Of a DNA stretch of 64,000 nucleotides, positions 47,421-58,900 are shown in pieces; the first letter of the stretch is position 1, and each line of letters starts with the position of its first letter. Location: contig NC_135560.1 in assembly GCF_964340395.1 (NCBI RefSeq), forward strand, positions 16,598,598 to 16,662,597. The letters run 5' to 3'. The position numbers and the translations under genes were made by a program. Below the pieces are notes generated by a model. It was given only the letters and a program-made list of their open reading frames with translations. It did not search any database and was not told the DNA's origin. Origin of the DNA: Glandiceps talaboti. Lineage: Eukaryota > Hemichordata > Enteropneusta > Spengelidae.

Positions 47421-47966
47421 ACAACACTATGCCAATGTGGCCACGAATTTTAAATGTTACCGTGTGCACAGCACCTATAACCTTGCGAGACGAAAAGCAT
47501 TCAGGAATTTTAACAATATTTGTGGCCTTGCACTGACAAACATGATAAACACGAACGACAATAAAATTAGTTGCTATTTATACATAGGAAAAGTGTATTG
47601 TATTTGTTTCGTATAAGAAACGTTGATATTTTATTGCAGCGGTATACGTTGTTGTTCAAGTCTGTCATGTTATGTGTTGTGTGCGAGTGCTGATGATATT
47701 TTGTTGTTGTTTATTTGTTTCTCTATTTTAACGTAAACATAACCAATCCAAGTCTAGGGCCCAAGTAATGAAAACCAACCTTATTAACGTTTAAACATTT
47801 CTTGATGTGAGAGACGATAGATCCAGTAAGCTTACCATATTAAATTATGGCTAGCCCAAGACTAATATGACGGGTGTTATTGGGATCAGTCATCCAGCGC
47901 CGCAAATAGGCAAAATGTTGACAGATACATGTACTCACAACATTGCAAGTGCATTGTTTTACATTG

Positions 47967-48069
47967 TGACGTCACGTTCGAAACCTGCTTTACGCCTGAC
48001 GTCACGTTCGACGCCACGACAACGTCACTGTCACATGAGGGTGTTCGTTTGTTGGATTTTGTATATATA
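47967..48069 (+). promoter_or_regulatory. CRE-TATA promoter of the small acidic-protein gene
   Basis: Two perfect cAMP response elements TGACGTCA stand at 47967-47974 and 47997-48004, 30 bp apart (about three helical turns), each followed by CGTTCGA. A half-site CGTCA lies at 48023-48027 and a TATA-like box (GTATATATAA) at about 48060-48069. The start codon of the downstream gene is 113 bp after the TATA box. A short upstream frame (ATG CCT AAA ATG TAG) begins near 48069. Confidence 0.65.
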
Positions 48070-48181
48070 ATGCCTAAAATGTAGTTTATCACAGTTGGTA
48101 GTCGCTAATATTTCGGTATCGAAGCTTTGGAAAAGAAACTTGTTGACGCTATTAAAAGTAGATAAAACTACAGCGTCTGAA

Positions 48182-49121
48182 ATGCAGAACCACTCACCGA
48201 AGGAGCGGCCAGAAAGCGGCGGAGGAGATAGTGATGAAGATGACAGTAACTCGATGACGCATGACTTGTCTGAATCAGGAGAAGATGGAGATTCAACAAT
48301 GTAAGTATCCCAGTACCATATATACCCTGTTTATACCTCAACTGAAACGATGATCACAAAGAGTTTTTTGACCCGCTATCAAGTTTTATTCAGAAAGACC
48401 ATGAGAATTTATTTTTCATATTGAACAAAATTATACGCCCATTTTGTTCTTTCGTTGCACAGTCGACTTTTGAAATTTATATAGGAATTCCACAAATTGT
48501 CTACTTTTGAATATTAAAAGTCACTAAATTATCTAAATATGAGGGGGTGGTTGTGTTCCTCTCCACATATTCCTAACCCATTGGATCGATAAAGTTGATT
48601 ATGTATATCCTTTGCCAATTATAAAAATACGTCCCAATTCTTTGAGCAATTGCAAAATGATAAACCAGCAATCTACATTATACCAGCGGTGCCGGGGGGT
48701 GCAAGAAATAAACATAGATTCGAAACTGCCCAAACCTAGTCTTGCCTGTTAAGAAAGTCGTAATGAAGTATCAGCCTGCAAGTGGCATCTATTCTCACCT
48801 TATTTACCTTCCGGGGGGGTGCAAGAAATAAACATAGATTCGAAACTGCCCAAACCTAGTCTTGCCTGTTAAGAAAGTCGTAATGAAGTATCAGCCTGCA
48901 AGTGGCATCTATTCTCACCTTATTTACCTTAATCATATGTTTATTTCTTATGTTTTTTAGTCACTTTCAGTTTTCTTTTTTTTGTGACTTACAGACCCTT
49001 ATTGAGAAAGTACGGCCATCATCATATACAGCTTTTAGATAATGAAATGGACTTTGGTGGAGAGAGTGAGTCATATTGTGATGACGATGGTAAAAAAGTT
49101 GAAACTGTGACAGATCGATAA
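48182..49121 (+). CDS. Small acidic protein of unknown function (2 exons, 81 aa)
   Basis: I do not recognise the family. Exon 1 is 48182-48300 and exon 2 is 48995-49121; the GTAAGT donor and the acceptor (pyrimidine-rich, ending ACAG) join in phase to 81 aa. The first half is Ser/Glu/Asp-rich and probably disordered (GGGDSDEDD, LSESGEDGD, with CK2-like sites). The second half has a short possible helix (PLLRKYGHHHIQLLDNEMDF) and ends ETVTDR. There is no signal peptide or membrane segment. Support comes from the strong promoter just upstream, consensus splice sites, in-phase junction and a poly(A) signal at 49385-49390. The ATG at 48182 is the first in frame. The CRE sites suggest induction by cAMP/CREB signalling. 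It could also be a fragment of a longer isoform. Confidence 0.55.
48694..48930. repeat. Exact 120-bp tandem duplication
   Basis: 48694-48810 and 48814-48930 are identical over 117 bp, offset by exactly 120 bp, within the intron of the small gene. Identity implies a very recent duplication or an assembly error. The unit starts with a G run and contains GCAAGAAATAAACATAGATT. Confidence 0.95.
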
Positions 49122-52100
49122 CGTACTGACTAAAACAGGGAAACACCGTCAGATAATATTACATTTGTGTTTAACTTGGGTATGGGAACAATGAATCACA
49201 CAAGTTTGTCATTTACTGCTTACTGTGGTATCACAGCGATATTGTGAAATTGTGTGATACGTCGTACATACTAAAGTTACTGAGTGATGACTAGAATTCT
49301 GTCACTCCCATGATAACCACACAAAGAATGACTTCACAACGAAAATATGTATGATTCATGATTTATTCAAAGAGTTGTTTTTGAAATAAATGATTCTTGA
49401 AAAGAAGTTGGTTATGGATAAATGTAATTAATATGAAATATTTGGTAGAGTACAAGTATGCCATAGACATCAGTATATACAAAACAGCCACTTCTGCTAG
49501 CGATGCTCTCGAGGCTGTGAGAGTGTCTAGTGTGATATATAACCATTGCAACTCATAATAGATATTGCTTACAAAATAAAGAAAAGAACAAGGCAAAATA
49601 ACTTTCCCAGGTTACTAATTGTATGAAAATATAATATCCAAAAAAATGAATATCTGAAAATATGAATAAATATGATTTAAAACAGGCAAGAAATAGAACT
49701 GAGGGTGAGAAAGAAAATGTATGTAAGTAGAGCATACACGCAACATTGACAGTATCTACAGGATGGCTAAGGAGTTAATGCTGTAATGTTTACAAAAAGT
49801 GTGTTACAAACCAGTAAAGTTTACAAAGAAAATAAATGTAACTTAGAAAACATATAATATAACTTGTGTACAGTTACAATTACAAAAATTCTAATGTATG
49901 AATTACAGAAAAAAAGAGCTACATCTTTTTAAATAATTGTTGGTTATGTGTCGTACAATGACATTTTTGAATGTGTTGTCTGTGTAGAACAGTGTATCTC
50001 TCAGAGGATCATGTATGATTGAAAAGTACATCGAACAAAAAAATGACAGTTTTATAACCTGTATTTTGAAGTTTTACTGGCTATGAAATAGGAAAGAAGG
50101 CAATTGTGAGCTACCAAAATACTCCCTGCTCACTCTCATCTAAGGATTGTCAAAGTATGGTGGTACAATTAATATTTTGAAGTTTTTTTTAAAGATTACG
50201 GAAACTAATATTAATAAAAACATGATTATGAGTTGCAAACAATACCACTAGCTCACCCTCACGGATTGTCAAAAATGATAAAATATTTAAGATTATTATC
50301 TAAGGCATGGTTACAACTGAACTCACATGAGTGTTACAATTTGTTGGACAGTTTAAACCACAAAATTCTAGTGGTCTAGTGCGCTGGGACATAAGCTGGG
50401 TTGGTATGTTTTCTGGGTTATATTTGTAATTTTTGGAATCAATTTCACTTGTAAATTCTTTGTAACTACACACGGAATTATAATAGAGGCAGGTCACTCA
50501 GTATGACGCAATACATTTACTTACAAAAGTGATGTTTATCTCTCAAAATAAAGTTCAGAGAAAATGTAAAAAATTGTATGTCTGCTAAAATTTCATGGTA
50601 TGTTACAATGTTTAGTCAACAAGTCACAGTTTTGAATGATTATCTCCACATTTTAACGGTTTGGAAAATTGGCAAAATTATGTGATGGAGAAAGTTTTGA
50701 TGTAAATTTATGATTTCTTCGGTTGCACCATATTCATTGAATTGTAATGGTCATGTGACAACAGCTGTAATTTACAAGACAAGATTCAACAATGCATTGT
50801 GGGTGTACATAACTTTGAAGGGATCAACAAGACAGGAAGTATAGGTATTTTTGAAAAATTGGGGTTCTGGGAAGTCATTTCCAATAACATGACCTCAGAG
50901 ATTAGGTAGGTCAGGATTTTATTTTATCATTTTTATTTGTTTTTATTTTTGAAAAATGTTCCTTTGACTCAAAACCAAATGAAATGTTAGTCAGAATACT
51001 CCTATTATCATCATAGTCTTTGGTACAGTGTTGTAAAAATTGTGAAACGTTTAAAGCCAACATATTAGCAATTAAGCTATAGAAATAAAATAAGTAATGA
51101 TTTAAAAAAAATATATATATATTTGAACACAGCCTCTATAATAATATTTATACTGCAACTAGTATATGTTTATGAATATATGAATAATAACATCAAACCT
51201 AAATAAATTTACGATCAGTAATTATCAAAGTTTCATACAAAATAACTACACACTTCACGGCAAATCACATAAAGAAATACTGTAAGTTCCGTTTAACAAA
51301 TTATACATTTGAGATTAAAGATTAAAAAACGTTCACTCGTAATTCATTAATTTACAACTGATTTACATTTTCGTAATATATATACATGAATTAAAACAAA
51401 TTAAATTTACAAAATACTTGAAACTTGAAATCTTGTAACAAAAATAATTATTTTATAAAAGTAAATGTAATTTTCTGTGAGATCACTTTGCAAAAAATAA
51501 ATTACAAAAGTTGAATAATATTACAAAAATATTTGAAAATCAAATCAAATAATGTACATTATTTCTACAATCATGTAGCAATTAAAATCTATTTTAGAAA
51601 TTTGGGCATCAAAAGCATTATTTACATTTTTTCTAATTAAAAAACTTTGTATATTACTGTAGTGATAGATAACGGAATAGCTGGTTAGATACTGTATCTG
51701 TAACTGGGGCAATGTGGGCACATTTGTTACATATTATAACTCTTGTAAACCTACACTAGCTGAAACAGAAATGTGGTTTTTATGCGACTATTTTGTTAAA
51801 TATAATGACTTAATCATAATGTCCTACATACTGCAGAGTACTAAATCACCTGTAGGTAAACACATATACGTAGCAGTACACATAGTATGTTGCAATGTAG
51901 CCTATCAAATTATTATTTTGGGTCCATACCCAAAAAACAGCGCCCTCAACGAATCATGATTTGAACTTGTTACTGTTACTACTTATAGGTAAAATAGACC
52001 TCTAATTGACATGTATAATGTCTAATTATTGGCATTTCAACAATTTTAATTAAGTAAATTTATTGTTGGTTGTCTCATTTAAAAATTAATATGCCAGTGA

Positions 52101-52997
52101 CAGCTAGTACAGCTTTAACATCATGACTAATATTAAGTTATTATCTTTCTAAAATTATTACTATCATAAATACTTGTTTTGTTATTTTAGTAAGTATGTT
52201 ACCAATAATGCCTTCAACACATTAGCTTAATAAACATGTCACACTAATAATTTAAATGCATTGTCTATGTAATATACACACCTATGTATGTACAGTATAT
52301 GTACAGGTGATATTCCTATGAAATTATGTTACGATGGGATTAATGTAAGAATGACAACTAAATTGAAGGTTATGTTCCTATTTTGATCCTAATGTGCTAA
52401 TAATATACAGGTTGGGCTAAGAATAATCAGAAGGGTGATTTTATTTTAGTTGTACACATTTGTAGAAAATTTGATTTCTCTTACATTTTGTTAATGTTCT
52501 GAACATCTAGATTTTGGGGAGAATGGCATAAGAACACTATATTGAAAACAGATTATTATATACTATTACTATTTGTAAACATTTACATACTACAATATGA
52601 GAAACTGAACATTTAATTGTACATGTATAGCTAATAGCACAAATATTTAAAACAGTATACAAATTCTCGGTACCTGCAATTTACCACCTAGGTGTGTCAT
52701 AAAAAGTACAATTATTCAATTTCTTGGTTGATACTATGACTTCCGCTCCATATGTTACACATGAATTACTATAGGCACACATCCGAATAAGTCGACCTTC
52801 TTGTTCTATTTGACCCCCTAGCATAGATAAAATGTCATTGCAGGTGCTGAGAATTACTCACTACTATTACTCTCTTTGAGTATCAAATACAGCCAAATGT
52901 CTAGTTTTGAAGAACCACAACATTGACCTATTTTCCAACAAACTACCTGAAGGTATAGAAAGATCCATGTTGAAGAATATCAACAGACAGATTATTA
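49122..52997. other. AT-rich convergent intergenic region
   Basis: It lies between the 3' ends of the plus-strand small gene and the minus-strand ARM-TIR-SAM gene. The base composition is very AT-rich, with many stops in all frames. I see no gene and no clear mobile element. Part near 52997 should be 3' UTR of the minus-strand gene; a TTTATT (minus AATAAA) at 52440-52445 is one of several possible ends. Confidence 0.5.
49385..49390 (+). terminator. Candidate poly(A) signal of the small gene
   Basis: AATAAA 264 nt after the TAA at 49119-49121, on the coding strand. Confidence 0.4.
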
Positions 52998-55900
52998 CTA
53001 CAGCTGTAACTTCTCCAGTTCTTGGGCAAACTTGAGGATATCCAGCAAGTTCATTCCAAAATCTGTCTGCAAACTTTTGTAGAAGAACTCTGGGGCCTGC
53101 AAAGTTGTTAACAAAGATTGTAAATACATGTACATATACATTGGCCACTTTTTCATCACTGAATTAAAAATTCTATGCACTTCAGCATTTTATTTTCCCT
53201 GCTTCAGTATAAATACTAAAGTCACTGGCAGTTCAACAATCCACAATAGCACTGAAACACAAAATGTCATATTTATAGTATAAGAGTATTTTCACAAACA
53301 CAGTGCAATTGTTGTTCCTTACCTCTTTCCTCAAATTATGAAGTTGAACCAACGTTTGACCTGAAAGCTGGTTCAACATGTCTTCGTTATATCTGAAAAA
53401 TAACACATTGATGACTCTAATCAGTTTGAATTCACCTCATTATGATTTACTTCACCATTTCTCATTTTATTTCTCAGTTCTCTGTTTTAGTGTCATGTTA
53501 CTCTGCCCTCACTGGTCTGCTCTATCCATGAAAGGGTTGACTGATGTTTGAGGGCGCCCTATCATGGCGTACCTCACAGTCTATTTTTGTCTGTCTGTCT
53601 ATCCATCCATCAACCAAGTTGAACCAACCCATATCTCCATCTCCCCACTCACCTACCAGCCATTTCACCCAACCAACCAGCCAATCATTGTCCCACCCAA
53701 CCAACCATTGTTCCAACCATCAGTTCATCCATCCATCCATCCATCCATCCATCCATCCATCCATGCACACGCCCTACCAGCCATTCATCCATCCACAAAC
53801 ACACCCTACCAGCCATCCATCAATCCATCCATCCTTCCATGCACACACCCTACCATCCATCCATCCATCCAACCATCCACACACCCTACCTGCCATTCAT
53901 CCATCTATATATTGATGCGTATAAATTCATGATTGAAAGTAAATATATTCCTCCTTTATATTTGGTAACCTTACCGATTAATCTGACTATTCTTAAACCA
54001 ATTCTTGACATCCTCAACAGTCCATTTCTTCACCTTAGAACTAGTTGCTGATATTGGGGGTAGGGGAGAAGAACCAGTGGGAAATTCTCTCTCTGGAGTC
54101 ACTGCTCTGCTCTGTGAAAAAAACCCCAACAAATGTCAAAAATCAATTTCATGAAAAGATCTTATTTAGAATTAATGACTCTCTTCTTAGAGCAAATGAA
54201 GCCATATTCCAATAAAGCATGTCTGCTGCCATTTTGGCAAGACATGTACATAGACATAGACATGTCACATGAGAAAAACAAGGACTATAACATTTGTAAG
54301 TAGATCTAACAAGTTATTAACACAAGCTATCTGAATTATAATTAAAAAAGTGTAGACAGGAATAACAAAATGAATGCCACCGTTCTCCCTAGGAGAGATT
54401 GCAAAGATGGTGACTAATTTGCATATTACTTTACATATATAACATGTTAATTTGCATATTTGTTTACATAGTGATCAGCATATAATAAGCATGTCTTTAA
54501 CATTGAAAGATACTCTGACATGTTTGTATTTAATATATAAACACATGGCTATTGAGATCAGATATTTATCTTCATGTGAATGCATTGTATTATCATGATT
54601 TTGCCATTCAAAGATTACAAGGATGGTAGAACACTTTTGATGCATGGTAGAAACCTGTCAAGCATGACAGCCTGGGTGGTAAGGAGAGTGTTAGTGCCAT
54701 GCTTTCTCTATAGTGGGGAGAATACAGTGCATGTTCAAATCAAGTGCCAATGAATGAATGTTGTCTGCTGAAAATAAATAATTTCTTGAGTCACACAAAC
54801 ACAAAACATTACTTTTTGTAGACTTTTTGTAGCAATTCTTATACATTATGACATTTTCAACGGAACATTTTCGAACAGGAAAGAAGAAGACAGGTCATAC
54901 ATTGATGAAAGTTCATGGTAAGGTCAAAGGTACGAATATTTTAACAAAGAAAGTTCAAAGTTCACAGCTAGGTCACAAAACCACAATCTCAGGAAGGTTA
55001 CTAAGATTTCATTCCTTGTAAAATCACACAAAACTGGAAATGTATGTAAAGATAACAATACTACTAAACTAAACAAAGTTCAAAGTTCACATAGAAAGGT
55101 CATGATACAAGGGTATACCAAAAGTTCAAAGGTCACATTTACTATGAAGAACAACCACACCACATTTAGTGTAGGATATTTGTACCATACCATAGTAGTA
55201 GTATTGACAGCGTCACTACCTGTTGTTAAGCTATGTTTCTTCTGTGGAAATAAAATTTAGAACTTTTGGATTTAATTATAGATTTTAAGATTTTTATATA
55301 TTCTGTAATGACTTTAATCTCACTGAGGTTTATGGTGATTTTGTTTTTGCAAAATCATATATTTACATTACTTAGAGTGATAGTATAATGACTTCGATTG
55401 TTTGGTAGAAATGAATATTCTAGTAAATTTTCTGTTGATATGTTTGTGTCAAGTCACCATTGGTGTATTGTTTGACATTTTGTCCTATGTGTTGTTAAAG
55501 AACTCGGCTAAAGTGTCACTACTTAATTCTGAATCAAGGCGATCATTTTGAAAATAAGTTACTCTGTATGTAGAGAACAGCATCTTGGATGTACAATAAC
55601 TATAAACTGTCTAAAAGACTAATCATAAGGAGCAAAAACCAATAACAACAGTCTAAAGAAAATATTGGCAACAAAAAGGTTCAAACTACAGAAAAAATCT
55701 TAATCAATGTGTAAAATTTGCCATTGACAACTTGTGTTTTGAGCCGGCTGACATTGGAGTATTAGAACATTAGAACTGTCAATCAAATGTTAGCAACCAT
55801 TAATGCTGATAGCAGACAGTAATCAAACTCTAAAATAAACTTACCCCTGTATCAACTACAATGTCTTTGGAGTCTCTTTCTGTCAATGACGTCTACAAAT

Positions 55901-58900
55901 AAATAAAATATAAAGTTAAGAATGATCTATATATTGCTGTCTTCCCTTGGTATACATTATTTTACCATGCACAGGACAAGTTGAACAAAATAATATCATG
56001 GAATTTATACCATGGTCATTCTACGTCATGACAACTCGTGTCTACATTCCCTGGTTCTGCTGTGTTCGAAATATGAGTCAAAATGTTCAAAATTGCCATT
56101 GCTTTCCCCGATTTTTCTTTGATATTACTGGCAGGGGTATAATTATATTATTCTCCAATATTTGTCTTCATTCAGCTGAAAAATACTCATTACCTAAGGG
56201 TTCAAAACCTAACTTTTGTTCAAGATTTAAACGTACAGATAATATTGCCCACAAATTATCAGATACACCATATTTTTATAAGTTATTGACCAATTTTTAG
56301 TGAATACATCTTTATTTATTTGATGAATAAAATTTAACGTCTCTGTTTCAGCTAATGAAGGTTTAAAACAAACCTTTTCTTTGTTATTCCTCATCTCAAT
56401 CTGCTGAAGCAATAATTCCATCTTCTCCTCAAAAATTTCATCTCCTTCTGAGAAATCAACATACAACTGGTTTCCCAGGAATGCTCCCAACCAGTTGCCA
56501 GGTCTAAACTCTTCCATCTTCAAAGGAATAAAATCCTTCTTGAGCGAAAAGACGTATTCTCCTTCTGTAAATGGTACAAAATTGAAAAAGGAAAATTAAT
56601 AAAAACACAATGTATTTTATGCAGTTATTATCTGATATCCTCTCTTTGTTTCTTTGTATTACTCTCAGTTCTGTTTCTGTACAGGGACATGAGTTGGAAG
56701 ACAAAATGTCATGGTGTTGAAATGGCACAAATGTGAGAGATCCTGTTCTATACTGTAGAATTTATAACAGGAGGAATGAAAGGGTATTCACTTCTCCTTG
56801 GTGGGGAATACAAAAGATATACATGTAGATAAAACAGTCACTAAAAAGTAGTAAACTTAGCAATGTTTCAAGTTACTACAAATAGAGGTAATATTAGTGT
56901 CTAATAACATAACAGCCACTTGTGAAAGTTGTATGACTTTGTACCATGCAATGGCCACTTGTCCTTGGAGAAGGAGGCAAAAGGTGCTGGTACCTTATAT
57001 ATCATGTGCAAAGGAGAATGTGAATGTCAAACACAGGTAATGTGAAATTTAGTTAAAGGGGAACGCCTACATGTGAATGTCCTGGCAATGGTCCAGTGTT
57101 TCCTAGCTCATAAGAATTAGCATGAGCAATAACTTTTCATGGCTATTTATCTGAAGGTAATATGCACTTAGGAGGAATGAATATGTATTGCTCATCTAAT
57201 ACATATACATGTCTGCTGACTTCCATCCATGATGCAACACTGGATCAGTGCTATGTCAATGACTGTGAAACCTGAGTTTAATTTTGCGTTTCTTTGCATA
57301 TCGCATGCACACAATTTATTTGATGTGAAATCATGAAATGACTTTTCAGAACCCAAAGTTTACGAAAATGCCTTTATTTCCTGAAGTGGTGTTCCCCTTA
57401 AACAGAACAATTCAAGCCTTCTCCGTGTTCAGATTTTAACTGAAATGATAAGATTAAGAAGTTAATCAGAATTTACCAGTTCTGCAGTTTGGACTCTTTT
57501 GATAAGCCTTGCAGTAACACACCAGTACCAAGTAGGATTCCTGTACAGCATCTGCCATGGCATCCAGTATTGAACCAGACATATTCTCAACATCAATCCA
57601 TGTAACATAGCCCTTTGCTCTCAGTCGCTGATTAATTTTCAACACAAGTCTGTATAGGGAGAAATTACAATTTAATTTGTGTTCTTATGTCAGAAGCTGC
57701 AGATTTTATAGGTAGCAAATTATTGTACAAAAGTTCATAAAAAGATTTCTGTTAAATTCAGAAATAGAAGATCTTGTACTTGCCATTTTAGGTGGGGCAT
57801 GTTTATCTCACCTTTGTGCAAGGGTTGAATATACTAAATGTATGCATGGTTCAGACATGACTGTGTTAAGCCTTGTTTGCAGTCACATGGATAGATCCAA
57901 GCACACACACATGAAAGCACCACATATGAAAGTCACCACTCCTACAATGATTTAGCAAGGCAATACGGAGTTCACTTTGTGCCTGAAGGACCATGAAATT
58001 GCATTGAACATCTAGATGTACATCTGAGTGTTACCTATAAACTATAACAAGCTAATTGTCTTACTTTTGATATTTCCAGTTGTAACTCAACATAATATGA
58101 CCTTTCCTGATCCCAGGCAATGAATTGGGTGTTGCTGACATGCTTTTTGTTACTGTAGGTTGTCCGTCCTGCTGGGTCAACAATGGTGGGGGAGGGGGAG
58201 GTGGTGCTTCCCCTCCTGGTACAGAAGGTTGTGGTGGTGGTGGTGGGGGAGCTGCTTGGCTGACACTTGATGGTGGTGGGGGAGGGGGATGGCCTCCGTG
58301 TGAGAGAAGCTTTCTTGTATCTTGATCTGTAGTGTCAATGCCTGGCCCCTTTGCTGAACTTGGTCTGATAATAACAGCTTCATCATCACTATCGTCTTCA
58401 TCTACATCATGTGCTAAACCATTACTCTTTGTGATCTCAAATTCATCAGTAGCAATATCTGTCTGTTTACTCTCTTTTTTCTGATCACTTTGTAAAACAA
58501 ACAGTGCCCCCTCAGCGTTCTTCCTAATCCTCTCATCTGGTGATTGCATGAGCGTATACAGTGAGTTGATGATATCCCCTTCATCAACTTTTGCCTGTAG
58601 TAGTAATGCTCTGTTACTTTGAACAAATGCTAAGTTCCATATCAATTCCGTAGCTAGGACCTGCACTTCTGTTTGTTCTGACTTCAGGAATGCTGGTATG
58701 ATATCTTTTCCACCTTCCTCGCAGATCACTTTCTTGTTGTCGTCTGCCACAGCGTAGTTGATCAAACTCTGCAGTAAGTCATTTTCTGTCAGTTCTCCCT
58801 TGGTGTGACGGCTAGGAGGAATTAATCCTAAAAGCTGATTCAAAATTTGTGGAATTGCTTTTGATTTGTCAGCTGCTTGGCTGATATCCTTCACATCATC

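Larger units (their letters stand above)
44119..47966. other. BCO2-like to small-gene interval
   Basis: Contains a possible oxygenase poly(A) signal (44875-44880), the broken minus-strand non-LTR element, and about 0.5 kb of unremarkable sequence before the CRE promoter. Apart from the element I see no other coding region. Confidence 0.5.

Noticed and set aside
53522-53932. Pro/His/Ser-rich plus-strand frames
   Set aside because: They translate the ATCC satellite inside an intron of the minus-strand gene.
55228-55250. Possible 22-nt micro-exon of the ARM-TIR-SAM gene
   Set aside because: It has AG and GT borders on the minus strand but its inclusion would shift the frame; the neighbouring exons already join in phase 0.
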